From assembly GCA_035353855.1 (NCBI GenBank), contig DAOQAK010000027.1, forward strand, positions 1 to 52,412: a stretch of 52,412 nucleotides of DNA. The letters run 5' to 3'. The notes under the pieces were generated by a model. It was not told the DNA's origin and made no database searches. It saw only the letters and a list, made by a program, of their open reading frames with translations. The stretch is from Bacteroidales bacterium (GTDB lineage Bacteria; Bacteroidota; Bacteroidia; Bacteroidales; CG2-30-32-10). The position numbers were made by a program, and so were the translations under genes. Of this stretch, positions 35,394 to 44,023 are shown piece after piece (positions within the stretch are counted from its first letter, which is position 1; each line of letters begins with the position of its first letter).

Positions 35394-35849
35394 TTATTCT
35401 GTACTCAGTTCTTTTTCTTCTTCAAAATCTTTAAAAATATCATCAACCTTTTTTTGATGTATTACAGTATTTATAATATTTTGGAAGCGTTTAAATACAA
35501 TATCATTTTTTATAATATAATTAAATGCCCCGTTATTCATTATTTCTAGGGCGATATTCATATTATCCTCGCGGGTTAATACAATTACTTCGGTTATGGG
35601 ATCGATATTTTTGATTTTTTTCAGGATATCCATGCCATTTGCTGCTTTGGGATTCTTGCTGTTTAAATAATAATCAAGAACAATGACTATAGGCCCAAGA
35701 TGTAAATCTTTAAGGCAGTCTTCACCACTTGAAAAAGTAAGGATTTCAATTTTATGCTTTAGATGTTCTTTAAGATGAAGTTCTAAAGTTTTCGAAAATA
35801 CCTGGTCGTCCTCAACCAAAAATATAACATGTGTTTTCTTCTTTTTCAT
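35394..35849 (-). CDS. Stand-alone response-regulator receiver (copy A)
   Basis: A 151-residue single receiver domain. The acidic pocket is E13/D14/D15, the phosphorylated aspartate D59 (IVLDYYL), the switch residue T92 (VLTRED) and the lysine K114 (YIIKND). There is no output domain, only a charged C-terminal tail. It is a tandem neighbour of a paralogue 61 bases upstream on the same strand. No histidine kinase is adjacent. It probably acts as a phosphate relay or a protein-binding switch. Confidence 0.9.
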   Translation of the reverse strand: MKKKKTHVIFLVEDDQVFSKTLELHLKEHLKHKIEILTFSSGEDCLKDLHLGPIVIVLDYYLNSKNPKAANGMDILKKIKNIDPITEVIVLTREDNMNIALEIMNNGAFNYIIKNDIVFKRFQNIINTVIHQKKVDDIFKDFEEEKELSTE

Positions 35850-35910
35850 GATTGTATGTTTTTAAAATCGTTATAATGATATAGTTTTATTGAATCGATA
35901 ATTATTAAAT

Positions 35911-36348
35911 TTAATTCCATTTCTCAGTTTTATTTTTGAAAATGTCTTTTATAGCTTGTTCTATTTTCGCAAAAGCCTCCTTGTCTTTTTGTATATATAT
36001 GCAATCATATTGTTTAATCGATTCTAAAATAACATCAATATTTTTCTGAATACTCAATACGATAATATGTGTTTGTGGTTTTAATGATTTTATTCTTTTT
36101 ATTATTTCGAGTCCGTTATATGCTTCTTCATATTTTGAGTTCAGAAAATAATCCATAATAACAATCATCGGGTTACGATGCAATTCCAACAAACACATTT
36201 CGCCTATACGAAAAACTTTTATCTCTTTTATGTCAGAAAAACGGTTTTGTATAAATGTTTTCAATGATTTTGCATATACCTCATTGTCTTCAACAATAAA
36301 TATTATAACATTGTTAAATTTTTTTTCTTTGAAAAAATCAGTAGACAT
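35911..36348 (-). CDS. Stand-alone response-regulator receiver (copy B)
   Basis: A 145-residue receiver, paralogous to copy A: same IVEDNEVYAKSLK start, D66 in VIMDYFLNSKYEEAYNG, S99 in VLSIQKN and K121 in YIQKDKE. The LDYYLNSK/MDYFLNSK stretch shows the duplication. The usual Thr is Ser at the switch position. No output domain and no kinase next door. Both genes read towards the WD40 gene. Confidence 0.88.
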   Translation of the reverse strand: MSTDFFKEKKFNNVIIFIVEDNEVYAKSLKTFIQNRFSDIKEIKVFRIGEMCLLELHRNPMIVIMDYFLNSKYEEAYNGLEIIKRIKSLKPQTHIIVLSIQKNIDVILESIKQYDCIYIQKDKEAFAKIEQAIKDIFKNKTEKWN

Positions 36349-36981
36349 TTTAAATAGTTATAGTATTCAAACATATTTATGCTTTTCTTTTTTTTATTAC
36401 TTATGTTTCTTATATAATTTTATTATAATGATTTATATACAAATATATTGTTGTAATAAAAAGCTGCAATTAAAAAGGGATTAATGAGACATTAAAATTG
36501 CATTAAGGTAATTATTCATTCATGATTTGGATATTTTTTATTCAATATTGACCGATAAAAAAATTAATACAACTCTTATCAACAAAAAACAATCCGTCGG
36601 TGAATAACCATCAATGACTATTTCTGACTACAAATATCAGCGAAGTGAATTTTATTTTTTAAAATCAATTTTTACATTTTATGTTTTCAATCATCAATTT
36701 TACATAAATGAGTCAATGTTTGTTGTGCTGAGCGGCTTGTTAAGTAAAAGGAGAATAGTTATTAGAAATAAACTCCACTAACCTTATATTCTCAACCAAA
36801 CCAGTTGCCATCAACAAAAAACTCCGCCAGTGGCGGAAAACAAGAAACGGGATTATTCGCTGCGCTCATGATCCCTGTGGGGGATGCTAAAAATTAATAA
36901 AAACATACTCACTACGTTCGTATTATTTTTTTATTTTCTTCAATTGCATCAAAATGAATTTTGCTGCTCTTTCCGAAAATA
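36349..36981. other. AT-rich intergenic region left of tRNA-Ser
   Basis: No gene is seen in about 630 bases. The right part (36825-36900) is GC-richer and carries a short palindrome TCCGCCAGTGGCGGA (36826-36840), and the words TCGCTGCGCTC and CTCACTACGTTCG. These look like scattered repeats rather than a gene. The left part presumably contains the promoter of the receiver genes. Confidence 0.45.
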
Positions 36982-37009
36982 AAAAAAGCTCCTGACGGAG
37001 CTGTTTTTA
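36982..37009 (-). terminator. Terminator of the tRNA-Ser gene
   Basis: On the minus strand a 6-bp stem (AGCTCC/GGAGCT) with a 4-base loop is followed by a T-run, 9 bases after the tRNA. Confidence 0.75.
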
Positions 37010-37017
37010 TTGATTTG

Positions 37018-37104
37018 CGGAGAAGGGGGGATTCGAACCCCCGGTACCCTTTCGAGTACGGCAGTTTAGCAAACTGCTAGTTTCAGCCACTCACTCACCT
37101 CTCC
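37018..37104 (-). tRNA. tRNA-Ser(GCU)
   Basis: An 87-base class II tRNA with a long variable arm (CCGTACTCGAAAGGGTACC). The acceptor stem is GGAGAGG with CTTCTCC, one G-U pair at position 6, and the discriminator is G. The anticodon loop is TTGCTAA, anticodon GCU, reading AGC/AGU. The CCA end is not encoded. A minus-strand TATATTTG -7 box lies at 37157-37164. Confidence 0.97.
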
Positions 37105-37218
37105 GTAATATATTTATATCCTGGTGAATTCTATTGAATTGCCGAATTTTGGTTTGCAAATATAAAGATTCTTTATGAAAAAAAATAAACTTTTTGTCTT
37201 TTGCTAATCTTTTTTTTA

Positions 37219-37226
37219 TATTTTTG
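37219..37226 (+). promoter_or_regulatory. -7 box of tRNA-Pro
   Basis: TATTTTTG followed by CACACTCT, 60 bases upstream of the tRNA. The same box followed by CACTCT precedes tRNA-Arg at 48277-48284. TTTTG at 37192-37196 could be the -33 element. Confidence 0.6.
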
Positions 37227-37285
37227 CACACTCTAAATGTATAATTCATCATTTTAGAGTATAATAAAGTTCTTATTAAAAATTT

Positions 37286-37361
37286 CGGGGTGTAGCGTAG
37301 CCCGGTTCATCGCGCCTGCTTTGGGAGCAGGAGGTCGCAGGTTCGAATCCTGCCACCCCGA
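37286..37361 (+). tRNA. tRNA-Pro(UGG)
   Basis: A 76-base tRNA: acceptor CGGGGTG/CACCCCG, T-arm GCAGGTTCGAATCCTGC, anticodon loop TTTGGGA with anticodon UGG. Discriminator A; CCA not encoded. A strong hairpin terminator follows. Confidence 0.97.
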
Positions 37362-37373
37362 CAAATTTTCCTT

Positions 37374-37403
37374 CAAAACCCTTGTATTTACAAGGGTTTT
37401 TGT
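37374..37403 (+). terminator. Terminator of tRNA-Pro
   Basis: A perfect 12-bp stem (AAAACCCTTGTA/TACAAGGGTTTT), 2-base loop and T-rich tail. The rest of the gap up to 37644 shows no gene. Confidence 0.88.
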
Positions 37404-37644
37404 TTTATATGAACCATATAGAATCGGGTTTGTATTAATTTATAATAATATTGAATAAGTTATCACTTCACCTTTAATATTTTTAAAACTCCAGGAAATC
37501 AATACTATGGAAATCAATACAGTGTTTTTGATGAAAAGCATTGAAACAATTGGAAAAATGAAATCATACATAAATATTTATCCCGAATGCTCATGCTTAA
37601 AAATCTTTTCAAAATAAATATTGCAACATAGAGGTGTCTGTCAA

Positions 37645-38430
37645 TTATAAAAGTTCAAACTTGATTGGTAAACAAAACTGAACACGAACAGGTATGCCAT
37701 TTTGTTTGCCGGGTATCCACTTAGGCATAGCTTTTATTAACCTTATGGCTTCATCACCGCAACCACCGCCAATATCTTTCAATAAAGTAACTTCTGTAAT
37801 TGACCCATCTTTTTCAACAACAAAAGTAACAACAACAGTACCTGAAATGCCTGTTTCTTTAGCGATCTGAGGGTATACGATATTTGAATATATATATGCA
37901 TACATTGCTTCATCGCCACCTTCGAACCTTGGCATGACTTCAACAAATGTAAATGGAGGAGGCGGTGCTTGTTCAATAACTTTGTTCTCCACTTCTTCAA
38001 CAACTATCTCATTTGTTTCAACGGGATTAATATCAATGCTGGTATTTGTTGATTGCTGGTTCAGTTCATCCTGGTTTAAAAGTCCCGTATCTTCTACCGT
38101 ATCAGCTGTAATGATTGGGGCAGTAAATTTCACTTTTTGCTCCATAACTTCGGGTGGAGGTGGAGGAGGTGGTGGTGGCGGTGCTTCCTCATCAGTTTTT
38201 GGAGCTTCCATATTTGCGAATTCAGCACCTACACTTTTTTCAACATTATTAGAACTAGCTTCTTTAAAAAGGAGAAAAGGAATAATCGTTGCTGCGGATA
38301 TTGCAATAACAGCAATGCTTAATGCAATCGATACAAATTTATTATTATTCGCCCTTAAGAAGAAAGCGCCATAGCTTTTGTTTCTTCCTTCAAAAACAAC
38401 TTCATCAATATTTTTAAAAGCTGTTTTCAT
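37645..38430 (-). CDS. tonB: Energy transducer TonB
   Basis: A 261-residue TonB protein. A short cytoplasmic start (NIDEVVFEGRNKSYGAFFLR, typical of Bacteroidota TonBs), one membrane helix (about 31-53), a proline run of ten (about 84-93), a charged linker and the C-terminal TonB domain (about 170-261: YPQIAKETGISGTVVVTFVV, KWIPGKQNGIPVRVQFCLP). It passes energy from ExbBD to outer-membrane receptors, possibly including the BtuB-like one here. ExbBD are not adjacent. An AGGAGG Shine-Dalgarno precedes the ATG. Confidence 0.95.
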   Translation of the reverse strand: MKTAFKNIDEVVFEGRNKSYGAFFLRANNNKFVSIALSIAVIAISAATIIPFLLFKEASSNNVEKSVGAEFANMEAPKTDEEAPPPPPPPPPPEVMEQKVKFTAPIITADTVEDTGLLNQDELNQQSTNTSIDINPVETNEIVVEEVENKVIEQAPPPPFTFVEVMPRFEGGDEAMYAYIYSNIVYPQIAKETGISGTVVVTFVVEKDGSITEVTLLKDIGGGCGDEAIRLIKAMPKWIPGKQNGIPVRVQFCLPIKFELL

Positions 38431-38613
38431 TTTTCCTCCTTACATAAAAATAGTTTATAAAAACAGTGAACTAATTAAGAGATGGTTAAAATGAAATTAA
38501 AATAGAATGAACACTTTATCTGTTCATAAAAGATGATAAGATGAAGTGAATATATTGAAGAATACTATCTTCACGTAAAATGCAGTTCGTAGTTTACCGG
38601 GTTTTATATATAT

Positions 38614-39510
38614 TTATTTCTGGTTATCTTTTTTCAATGCTTCAAAACCGGCTATCACATCAAATATTTCTTCATCAATAGAATCCTGACGCATGCGGTT
38701 GAATTTACACTTAAGGTCTTCAAGTAATTCGTCAATGTTTTTTTCGGCACGTTGCATGGCTTCCAGTCGGCTTGCATTTTCGGCTGCCAATGATTCCGCA
38801 CAAACCCTGAACAATGATACAAAAAGATATTCCCTGATCAATGCCGATAACGTTGATTGTATTTCGCCTGCAACCTGCGGAATGTTATTTGTTGGCCATT
38901 TGTGTTCTTCTATTTCTTTAAGCCATTTGTCATCAAAGGGTAACAGACGCTGACTTATCTGTTCATAACCCCTTCCATGTTTCGGAGAATTATGAAAAAT
39001 ATAAAATTCATTATTCTCATCATTTTTAAAATAATCCTTTTCATTCTGAATTAAAATATCGCCTACAAGCGGAGTGATGTAGTTCACAGAACCCGGTACA
39101 GTAAAAAGTTTTGTTGTATTCAAACCGTTATCATTCAATCGTGATTGAATACGTTCACCAACACACCAAATTTCTTTTTTTCCTTTTATATCATTCAATG
39201 ATTGCATTACAAAATCAACAAGCTTTTCATTAAATTGTCCAACCAGGCCAATGTCGGAACCAACGACCAACACTCTAATAGTTTTATTCCTGTTTTTATT
39301 TTGTTTTGCGTTTATGATATTTATTCTCATCTGGCTGAAATAAGCGATAAAGCCTAAAGTAATGGTTCGGTAATAGTCGCCAAGAGAATGAACAGCCATT
39401 TCGAACTGATTGATATTGGAAGCTGCAATTGCTTTCATGGTTTTTACAACCGCTCCTATTTTGCCGGCACTTTCAATTTTCCTGCGTAAGCTTTCTATCG
39501 TATCACTCAT
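38614..39510 (-). CDS. atpG: N-type ATPase subunit gamma
   Basis: 298 residues, the central-shaft subunit. N-terminal helix SLRRKIESAGKIGAVVKTMK and C-terminal helix SRLEAMQRAEKNIDELLEDL are typical gamma coiled-coil segments. The sequence is divergent from ordinary AtpG, as in the alternate ATPase family. It is the last gene of the nine-gene atp cluster, 16 bases after atpA. Confidence 0.92.
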   Translation of the reverse strand: MSDTIESLRRKIESAGKIGAVVKTMKAIAASNINQFEMAVHSLGDYYRTITLGFIAYFSQMRINIINAKQNKNRNKTIRVLVVGSDIGLVGQFNEKLVDFVMQSLNDIKGKKEIWCVGERIQSRLNDNGLNTTKLFTVPGSVNYITPLVGDILIQNEKDYFKNDENNEFYIFHNSPKHGRGYEQISQRLLPFDDKWLKEIEEHKWPTNNIPQVAGEIQSTLSALIREYLFVSLFRVCAESLAAENASRLEAMQRAEKNIDELLEDLKCKFNRMRQDSIDEEIFDVIAGFEALKKDNQK

Positions 39511-39526
39511 CGCTGTTATCTTTTTT

Positions 39527-41056
39527 CTACAGAATGAAATGCTCCGAACGGAGTTTGTTCTCTGCGATTTTCAAAATGACTTGCTCATCTTCACTGCTGA
39601 ATTTATCATTGGAGAACAAGCGTTCGATAATTTCCGATGGTATTTCTTTTACTGATTCCCGAACCGCTTCTTCCGCATTTCGCATCTTCTCTAAAGGAAC
39701 ATCATCAAACAAACGGTGCTTTAATGCAAGCAATAATATGATTTGTTCCGGAACTGACATAGGGTCTGATTCGGCCTGTATCAGGCATGCACGAATTCGT
39801 TTACCATGTTCAATTATTCTGCTGGTGTTTTCATCCAATCGTGTTCCGAATCTTGCGAATGTTTCCAATTCTTCAAACTGTGCATATTCCAGCTTAAGGC
39901 TTCCGGCAACCGAACGATATACCGGTAATTGCGCTTTGCCACCAACACGTGAAACCGATTTGCCTACATCAATTGCAGGCAATACGCCCAAATCGAAAAG
40001 CTTTGGCGAAACATACAATTGTCCATCGGTAATTGAAATAAGATTTGTAGGTATATACGCGGAAATAATCTGGGCTTCTGTTTCAATGATAGGCAAGGCA
40101 GTAAGTGAACCGCCTTTCAGTTCATCGTTCAGATGTGTTGCCCGTTCCAATAATCTTGAATGGATATAAAAAATATCACCCGGAAATGCTTCGCGTCCCG
40201 GTGGTCTTCTTAATAAAAGCGAAAGCTCACGATAAGCGCGTGCGTGATTGGTGAGGTCATCATAAACTATCAACACATCACGTCCCTGCTCCATAAAATA
40301 TTCGGCCATGCTGGTTGCCGCATATGGAGCTATGTATTTTAAACCGGGAGAATTATTTCCTTCGGTTACAACAACAATAGTGTATTCCATGGCACCATTC
40401 TCGGCAAGTCGTGCAATTACTTTCGCAACAGAAGATGACCGCTGACCAATGGCGCAATAAACACAAATCACATTTTTCCCTTTTTGATTTAATATTGTAT
40501 CTATAGCAATGGCGGTCTTGCCTGTCTGGCGGTCGCCTAATATCAGTTCGCGCTGACCACGGCCAATGGCAATCATGGCATCAATAACTTTTAAACCGGT
40601 TTGCAGAGGAACCTTCACCGGTGCACGATTCATGATCTCAGGAGCAGGACGTTCGATAGGTAAACGTTCAGTGAATGAAACCAATTCTTTTCCATCGAGT
40701 GGTTCACCTAATGGATTTACAACACGACCTATCAATCCATCGCCAACAGGAACATCCATTACACGACCTGTTCGTTCCACTTCGTCTCCTGCATGTATCG
40801 CTGTATTTTCGCCCAGGAGGATAACACCTATTTCATCAGCATCAATATTGAATGCTATGCCATATGTGTTTCCGGGAAATTTTAAAATTTCTTCATAACC
40901 AACCCCGGGAAGGCCGGAAACCCTGACAATTCCGGTAGTTACACTTAATACGGTACCCCCTTCTTTTGCTGCAAATTTTTGAACATAACGTTCCCTGCTC
41001 TGACTCAACTCATCAAAAGCACTGTTAATAAAGCTATGTAAAAAATCTTCAGCCAT
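39527..41056 (-). CDS. atpA: N-type ATPase subunit alpha
   Basis: 509 residues, the regulatory nucleotide-binding subunit of F1. The P-loop GDRQTGKT, the CVYCAIGQRSSSVAKVI strand and the FPGDIFYIHSRLLERAT segment are intact. The C-terminal domain is normal. It follows atpF by 17 bases and precedes atpG. Confidence 0.97.
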   Translation of the reverse strand: MAEDFLHSFINSAFDELSQSRERYVQKFAAKEGGTVLSVTTGIVRVSGLPGVGYEEILKFPGNTYGIAFNIDADEIGVILLGENTAIHAGDEVERTGRVMDVPVGDGLIGRVVNPLGEPLDGKELVSFTERLPIERPAPEIMNRAPVKVPLQTGLKVIDAMIAIGRGQRELILGDRQTGKTAIAIDTILNQKGKNVICVYCAIGQRSSSVAKVIARLAENGAMEYTIVVVTEGNNSPGLKYIAPYAATSMAEYFMEQGRDVLIVYDDLTNHARAYRELSLLLRRPPGREAFPGDIFYIHSRLLERATHLNDELKGGSLTALPIIETEAQIISAYIPTNLISITDGQLYVSPKLFDLGVLPAIDVGKSVSRVGGKAQLPVYRSVAGSLKLEYAQFEELETFARFGTRLDENTSRIIEHGKRIRACLIQAESDPMSVPEQIILLLALKHRLFDDVPLEKMRNAEEAVRESVKEIPSEIIERLFSNDKFSSEDEQVILKIAENKLRSEHFIL

Positions 41057-41073
41057 ATTTTTTCTTTATCTTT

Positions 41074-41874
41074 TTATCCTTTGTCTTCTTTATTGTTCTC
41101 TTTTTTATATACCTGTAGTTTGGAATAAATGGTTTCTGAAATATTCTTTTCAATAGAAGAAAGATACTCCGAAATACTCCACGACAACTTATAACCATCG
41201 GCATGTAATTCAATACCACTGATCATTTCAGGATTGGTTTTAAATGTAAGCTCAATGGAATTGCCCAACATTTCTTTTAATGTTTTTTCAATTTCTTTTT
41301 GTTGCGACGGAATCAAATGGAAGGTGCTGCTTACCATAACCGCATGCTTTGATGTTGAAAATGCTGACGATAATTTTTTCTTTTCTTCATCAACTAAATC
41401 ATTCAAACGTTTGATGAAAACACTTACTATTCTTTGCTCGAGCGTGTCGTCAGCAAGTTCTTTCAATATTTTCCCGGCTATAGAAAAAACTTCTGCCTGT
41501 GTTTTCCGCATTATTGCAAGACTTAAATTTTTCTGTTCTTCTTTAAACGTAGTTTTCAGTTTTTCTCTTAAAGCCTCCGATTCTTTTAATGCTTCTTCGA
41601 GCAGAAGTTGTTTTTTTGTTTTTATTTCATCAACCGCCTGATTCCATTGGTCGTTACGTTGTTGCGCAAACTCCCTGTTCTTTTTCAGGAATTCATCACG
41701 TTCATTTTCTGCTTCTGATTTTTTTGCTTCGGCATCTTTAAGTTTAGCTGTGATTTGATTTTCTCTTTCAGCAATAGCTTTTAATATTGGCTTATACAGG
41801 AAGCGTTTCAGCAACCAAACCAAAATTAAAAAGTTGATGACCTGAGCAAAAACCGTGAACCAATTGATAAGCAT
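41074..41874 (-). CDS. atpF: N-type ATPase stator subunit b, extended with delta-like tail
   Basis: 266 residues, about 100 longer than an ordinary subunit b. One N-terminal membrane helix (WFTVFAQVINFLILVWLLKR), a long charged coiled coil, then a C-terminal part resembling subunit delta/OSCP (IPSQQKEIEKTLKEML, TFKTNPEMISGIELHADGYK). There is no separate atpH in the operon, so this fusion presumably supplies the delta function, as known for the alternate ATPase family. Confidence 0.9.
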   Translation of the reverse strand: MLINWFTVFAQVINFLILVWLLKRFLYKPILKAIAERENQITAKLKDAEAKKSEAENERDEFLKKNREFAQQRNDQWNQAVDEIKTKKQLLLEEALKESEALREKLKTTFKEEQKNLSLAIMRKTQAEVFSIAGKILKELADDTLEQRIVSVFIKRLNDLVDEEKKKLSSAFSTSKHAVMVSSTFHLIPSQQKEIEKTLKEMLGNSIELTFKTNPEMISGIELHADGYKLSWSISEYLSSIEKNISETIYSKLQVYKKENNKEDKG

Positions 41875-41886
41875 TTTTTTCTTTTT

Positions 41887-42156
41887 TTAATGAGCAATAA
41901 AATGATTCCAGAAAGGATTCGCAAAAATTAATATCATCGAAACCACGAAACAATAAATTGCACATGATTCGATCATTGCCAGTCCGATGAATAACGTGCT
42001 TGTTATTTTGGACGAAGCATCGGGTTGTTGTGCCAGTGACTGCAACGCACTTGCAATGGCCCGTCCTTCGGCCAATGCCGGCATCATGCATCCTATACCT
42101 GTTGTCAGCCCTGCTGTAATAATAGTAGCTGCGCTAATTATAGTACTGCTGTCCAT
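41887..42156 (-). CDS. atpE: N-type ATPase rotor subunit c
   Basis: 89 residues, two membrane helices. Helix 2 carries the ion carboxylate E63 followed by S64 and Y68 (GLAMIESCAIYCFVV); helix 1 carries a second carboxylate E30 (PALAEGRA) where Na+ F-type rings often have Gln. The ES...Y set fits Na+ coordination as described for Na+-translocating rotors. Double carboxylates are a known trait of N-type rings, so Na+ or H+ use cannot be settled from sequence. A strong AAGGAGG precedes the ATG. Confidence 0.92.
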   Translation of the reverse strand: MDSSTIISAATIITAGLTTGIGCMMPALAEGRAIASALQSLAQQPDASSKITSTLFIGLAMIESCAIYCFVVSMILIFANPFWNHFIAH

Positions 42157-42159
42157 AGT

Positions 42160-42873
42160 TTATTCCTCCTTATTATTTATTTTTTTATTTTGTTTTATTT
42201 TCTTTTTGCTTTCGACAGTGATTCCCGAAGCAATGTATACTGTTGCCAGAATGCTGAAGATATATGCCTGAACCATTCCCGTAAGCAAACCGAGTATACT
42301 TATGACCATTGGAAATATAAAAGGCACTATACTTAAAAGTATGGCCACGATCATACTGCCACTCATGATATTCCCGAAAAGTCTTACTGCTAAAGCTATG
42401 GTACGTGAAAATTCACTGATGATATGAAAAGGCAGCATAATGAAATTGGGATGTAAATAAGATTTGAGATAACCCAATAAACCACATCGGCAAATACCGA
42501 AAAAGGGTACGGCAAAAAACACACTTAACGAGAGTGCCGCTGTTGTTGACAGAGAGCCCGTGGGAGGTTCATAACCCGGAAAAATGATACACAGGTTAGA
42601 CGTACCAATGAATAAAAACAAGGTGCCCAGGAATCCTATATATTTTACAGGTTCTTTTAACCCTATTTCTTCAATTTGTTTATTAATGCCTTTTACCAGC
42701 ATTTCAAGTATACATTGCCAACGCGAAATATGAATATCTGTACGAAGTTTTCGTGTGATGAGTATGGAAATACTTACCAATACCAACATAATTGCCCATG
42801 TCCAAACAATAGTACCGTTAATGCAGAAGATGCCTTGCTGCCAGAAAATAGTATCGTCGGGGCTAAGCCTCAT
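42160..42873 (-). CDS. atpB: N-type ATPase subunit a
   Basis: 237 residues with about five to six membrane helices; forms the ion half-channels. The essential arginine is in ALAVRLFGNIMSG. Its start overlaps the end of atpR by 11 bases and it ends 3 bases before atpE, indicating translational coupling. Confidence 0.95.
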   Translation of the reverse strand: MRLSPDDTIFWQQGIFCINGTIVWTWAIMLVLVSISILITRKLRTDIHISRWQCILEMLVKGINKQIEEIGLKEPVKYIGFLGTLFLFIGTSNLCIIFPGYEPPTGSLSTTAALSLSVFFAVPFFGICRCGLLGYLKSYLHPNFIMLPFHIISEFSRTIALAVRLFGNIMSGSMIVAILLSIVPFIFPMVISILGLLTGMVQAYIFSILATVYIASGITVESKKKIKQNKKINNKEE

Positions 42874-43174
42874 CTTTTACCTCCACTTTTTTGTTTACAT
42901 TATTAGATAAAAATCGTTTACTCAGTAATCGTGCGAGAATAAAACCGAACAAACAAATGAGTAATTTTTTCCAGTTTCCTTCCGATATATAATAAAACCC
43001 AACAAGGGCGATTCCTGTTCTTAAAATAAAACTTCCCAGCACCCATAGTAACGGGTTTTTTGATGTTACACCTTTTTTTATGGTAAGCCATAAGCCACCA
43101 AAAAATATTGCGCCAATTATAATACCTGCAAATAGTGCAGCTACCATATATAAATCTTCATTTACCATTTCCAT
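42863..43174 (-). CDS. atpR: N-ATPase-specific membrane protein AtpR
   Basis: About 103 residues with three membrane segments and the sequence WVLGSFILRTGIALVGFYYI, where the arginine within a helix is typical of AtpR. AtpR occurs only in N-type ATPase operons. The ATG at 43174 is chosen from several nearby; the gene overlaps atpQ by 17 bases and atpB by 11. Its role is not well established; assembly or ion binding has been suggested. Confidence 0.88.
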   Translation of the reverse strand: MEMVNEDLYMVAALFAGIIIGAIFFGGLWLTIKKGVTSKNPLLWVLGSFILRTGIALVGFYYISEGNWKKLLICLFGFILARLLSKRFLSNNVNKKVEVKDEA

Positions 43175-43481
43175 TATTTTTATGCATTTTTTTGTTTTCT
43201 TTATCAACCCAGTGCCATGCCAGCAGACATCCTAACACCAGGCCCACGAACAGCAGGGATATTGTCCATGAGAATGTCTGCGGATAATTTTTATCAAGCC
43301 ATACTCCTGATGCAACACCCAGCAAAGTAGGAACAACAACCGACCAGCCCACTATCCCGAATAATCCAAAACCCAGCCACACACTCCGTTTCTCCTGACG
43401 CAGCGATTTTAGTTTTTGCTTTTCTTTCTTGGCAATCTTCTGGCTTAACTCATCTCTACCTTTTATATCCACTGCTTTCAT
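43158..43481 (-). CDS. atpQ: AtpQ, AtpI/AtpZ-like membrane protein of the N-ATPase
   Basis: 107 residues: a basic N-terminal region then two membrane helices (FGIVGWSVVVPTLLGVASGV, SWTISLLFVGLVLGCLLAW). The pattern GVWLDKNYP is that of AtpI/AtpZ-type proteins; position between atpC and atpR identifies it as AtpQ. Probably helps assemble the c ring. Confidence 0.86.
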   Translation of the reverse strand: MKAVDIKGRDELSQKIAKKEKQKLKSLRQEKRSVWLGFGLFGIVGWSVVVPTLLGVASGVWLDKNYPQTFSWTISLLFVGLVLGCLLAWHWVDKENKKMHKNNGNGK

Positions 43482-43482
43482 T

Positions 43483-43887
43483 TTATTCTTTTAAAAACTT
43501 TTTAAGGCTATTAATTAAACTATTGCTCATTTTCTCCATGACTTTATTTATATTTTTTTCTTTCTCGTCCACGTACAAAAATTCTTTTTCCACCAACTCA
43601 TGTAGTTTCCCAAGATCCGTTCCACCAATCGCATTGCGAACCGACACCAGCACATCATTTCCTGTTTTGATCAATATTCCTTCATCAATAGCAATGTAAA
43701 CCACACCCTGTGTTTCTGTTTCGTATTCGAAGATGCCCGGAACCAAAGCAGCTACACAATCAAGTCGTTGTGGTAAAAATCCATAAGAGCCATTCTTTGT
43801 TTCTGCAACAATACGTCTGACCTGCGTGTTTTCAGAAAACACTTTATAAGGCAACAATATCTTTAATTTCATTAATGATGGTTCCAT
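43483..43887 (-). CDS. atpC: N-type ATPase subunit epsilon
   Basis: 134 residues; the N-terminal beta sandwich (KILLPYKVF, GSYGFLPQRLDCVAALVPG, YIAIDEGILIKTGNDVLVSV) is recognisable, followed by a helical tail. It is the subunit that couples or inhibits rotation. A 136-base gap with a tandem repeat separates it from atpD, while its distance to atpQ is a single base. Confidence 0.88.
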   Translation of the reverse strand: MEPSLMKLKILLPYKVFSENTQVRRIVAETKNGSYGFLPQRLDCVAALVPGIFEYETETQGVVYIAIDEGILIKTGNDVLVSVRNAIGGTDLGKLHELVEKEFLYVDEKEKNINKVMEKMSNSLINSLKKFLKE

Positions 43888-43903
43888 ACTTTATGATTTC
43901 ATT

Positions 43904-43943
43904 TGTCATATTGAGCCTGTCGATGTCATATTGAGCCTGTCGA
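43904..43943. repeat. Perfect tandem 20-bp repeat inside the atp operon
   Basis: Two adjacent identical copies of TGTCATATTGAGCCTGTCGA, at 43904-43923 and 43924-43943, in the only long gap of the operon (between atpD and atpC). They look like a dispersed repeat inserted in the untranslated gap; a processing or structural role is possible but unproven. Confidence 0.85.
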
Positions 43944-44023
43944 AATATGGCTTCGATAAACTCTGCCTGACAGTCGGTATTTTATGGTTCAATAACACTA
44001 TCGGTTTTATCTCATTTTTTATT

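Noticed and set aside
36349..37017. Possible tmRNA or other structured RNA gene next to the tRNAs
   Set aside because: No tRNA-like half or tag-coding sequence of a tmRNA was seen; only short palindromes and AT-rich sequence.
38137..38374. Plus-strand frames opposite the TonB proline run
   Set aside because: They are glycine- and tryptophan-rich mirror translations of the proline codons of TonB.
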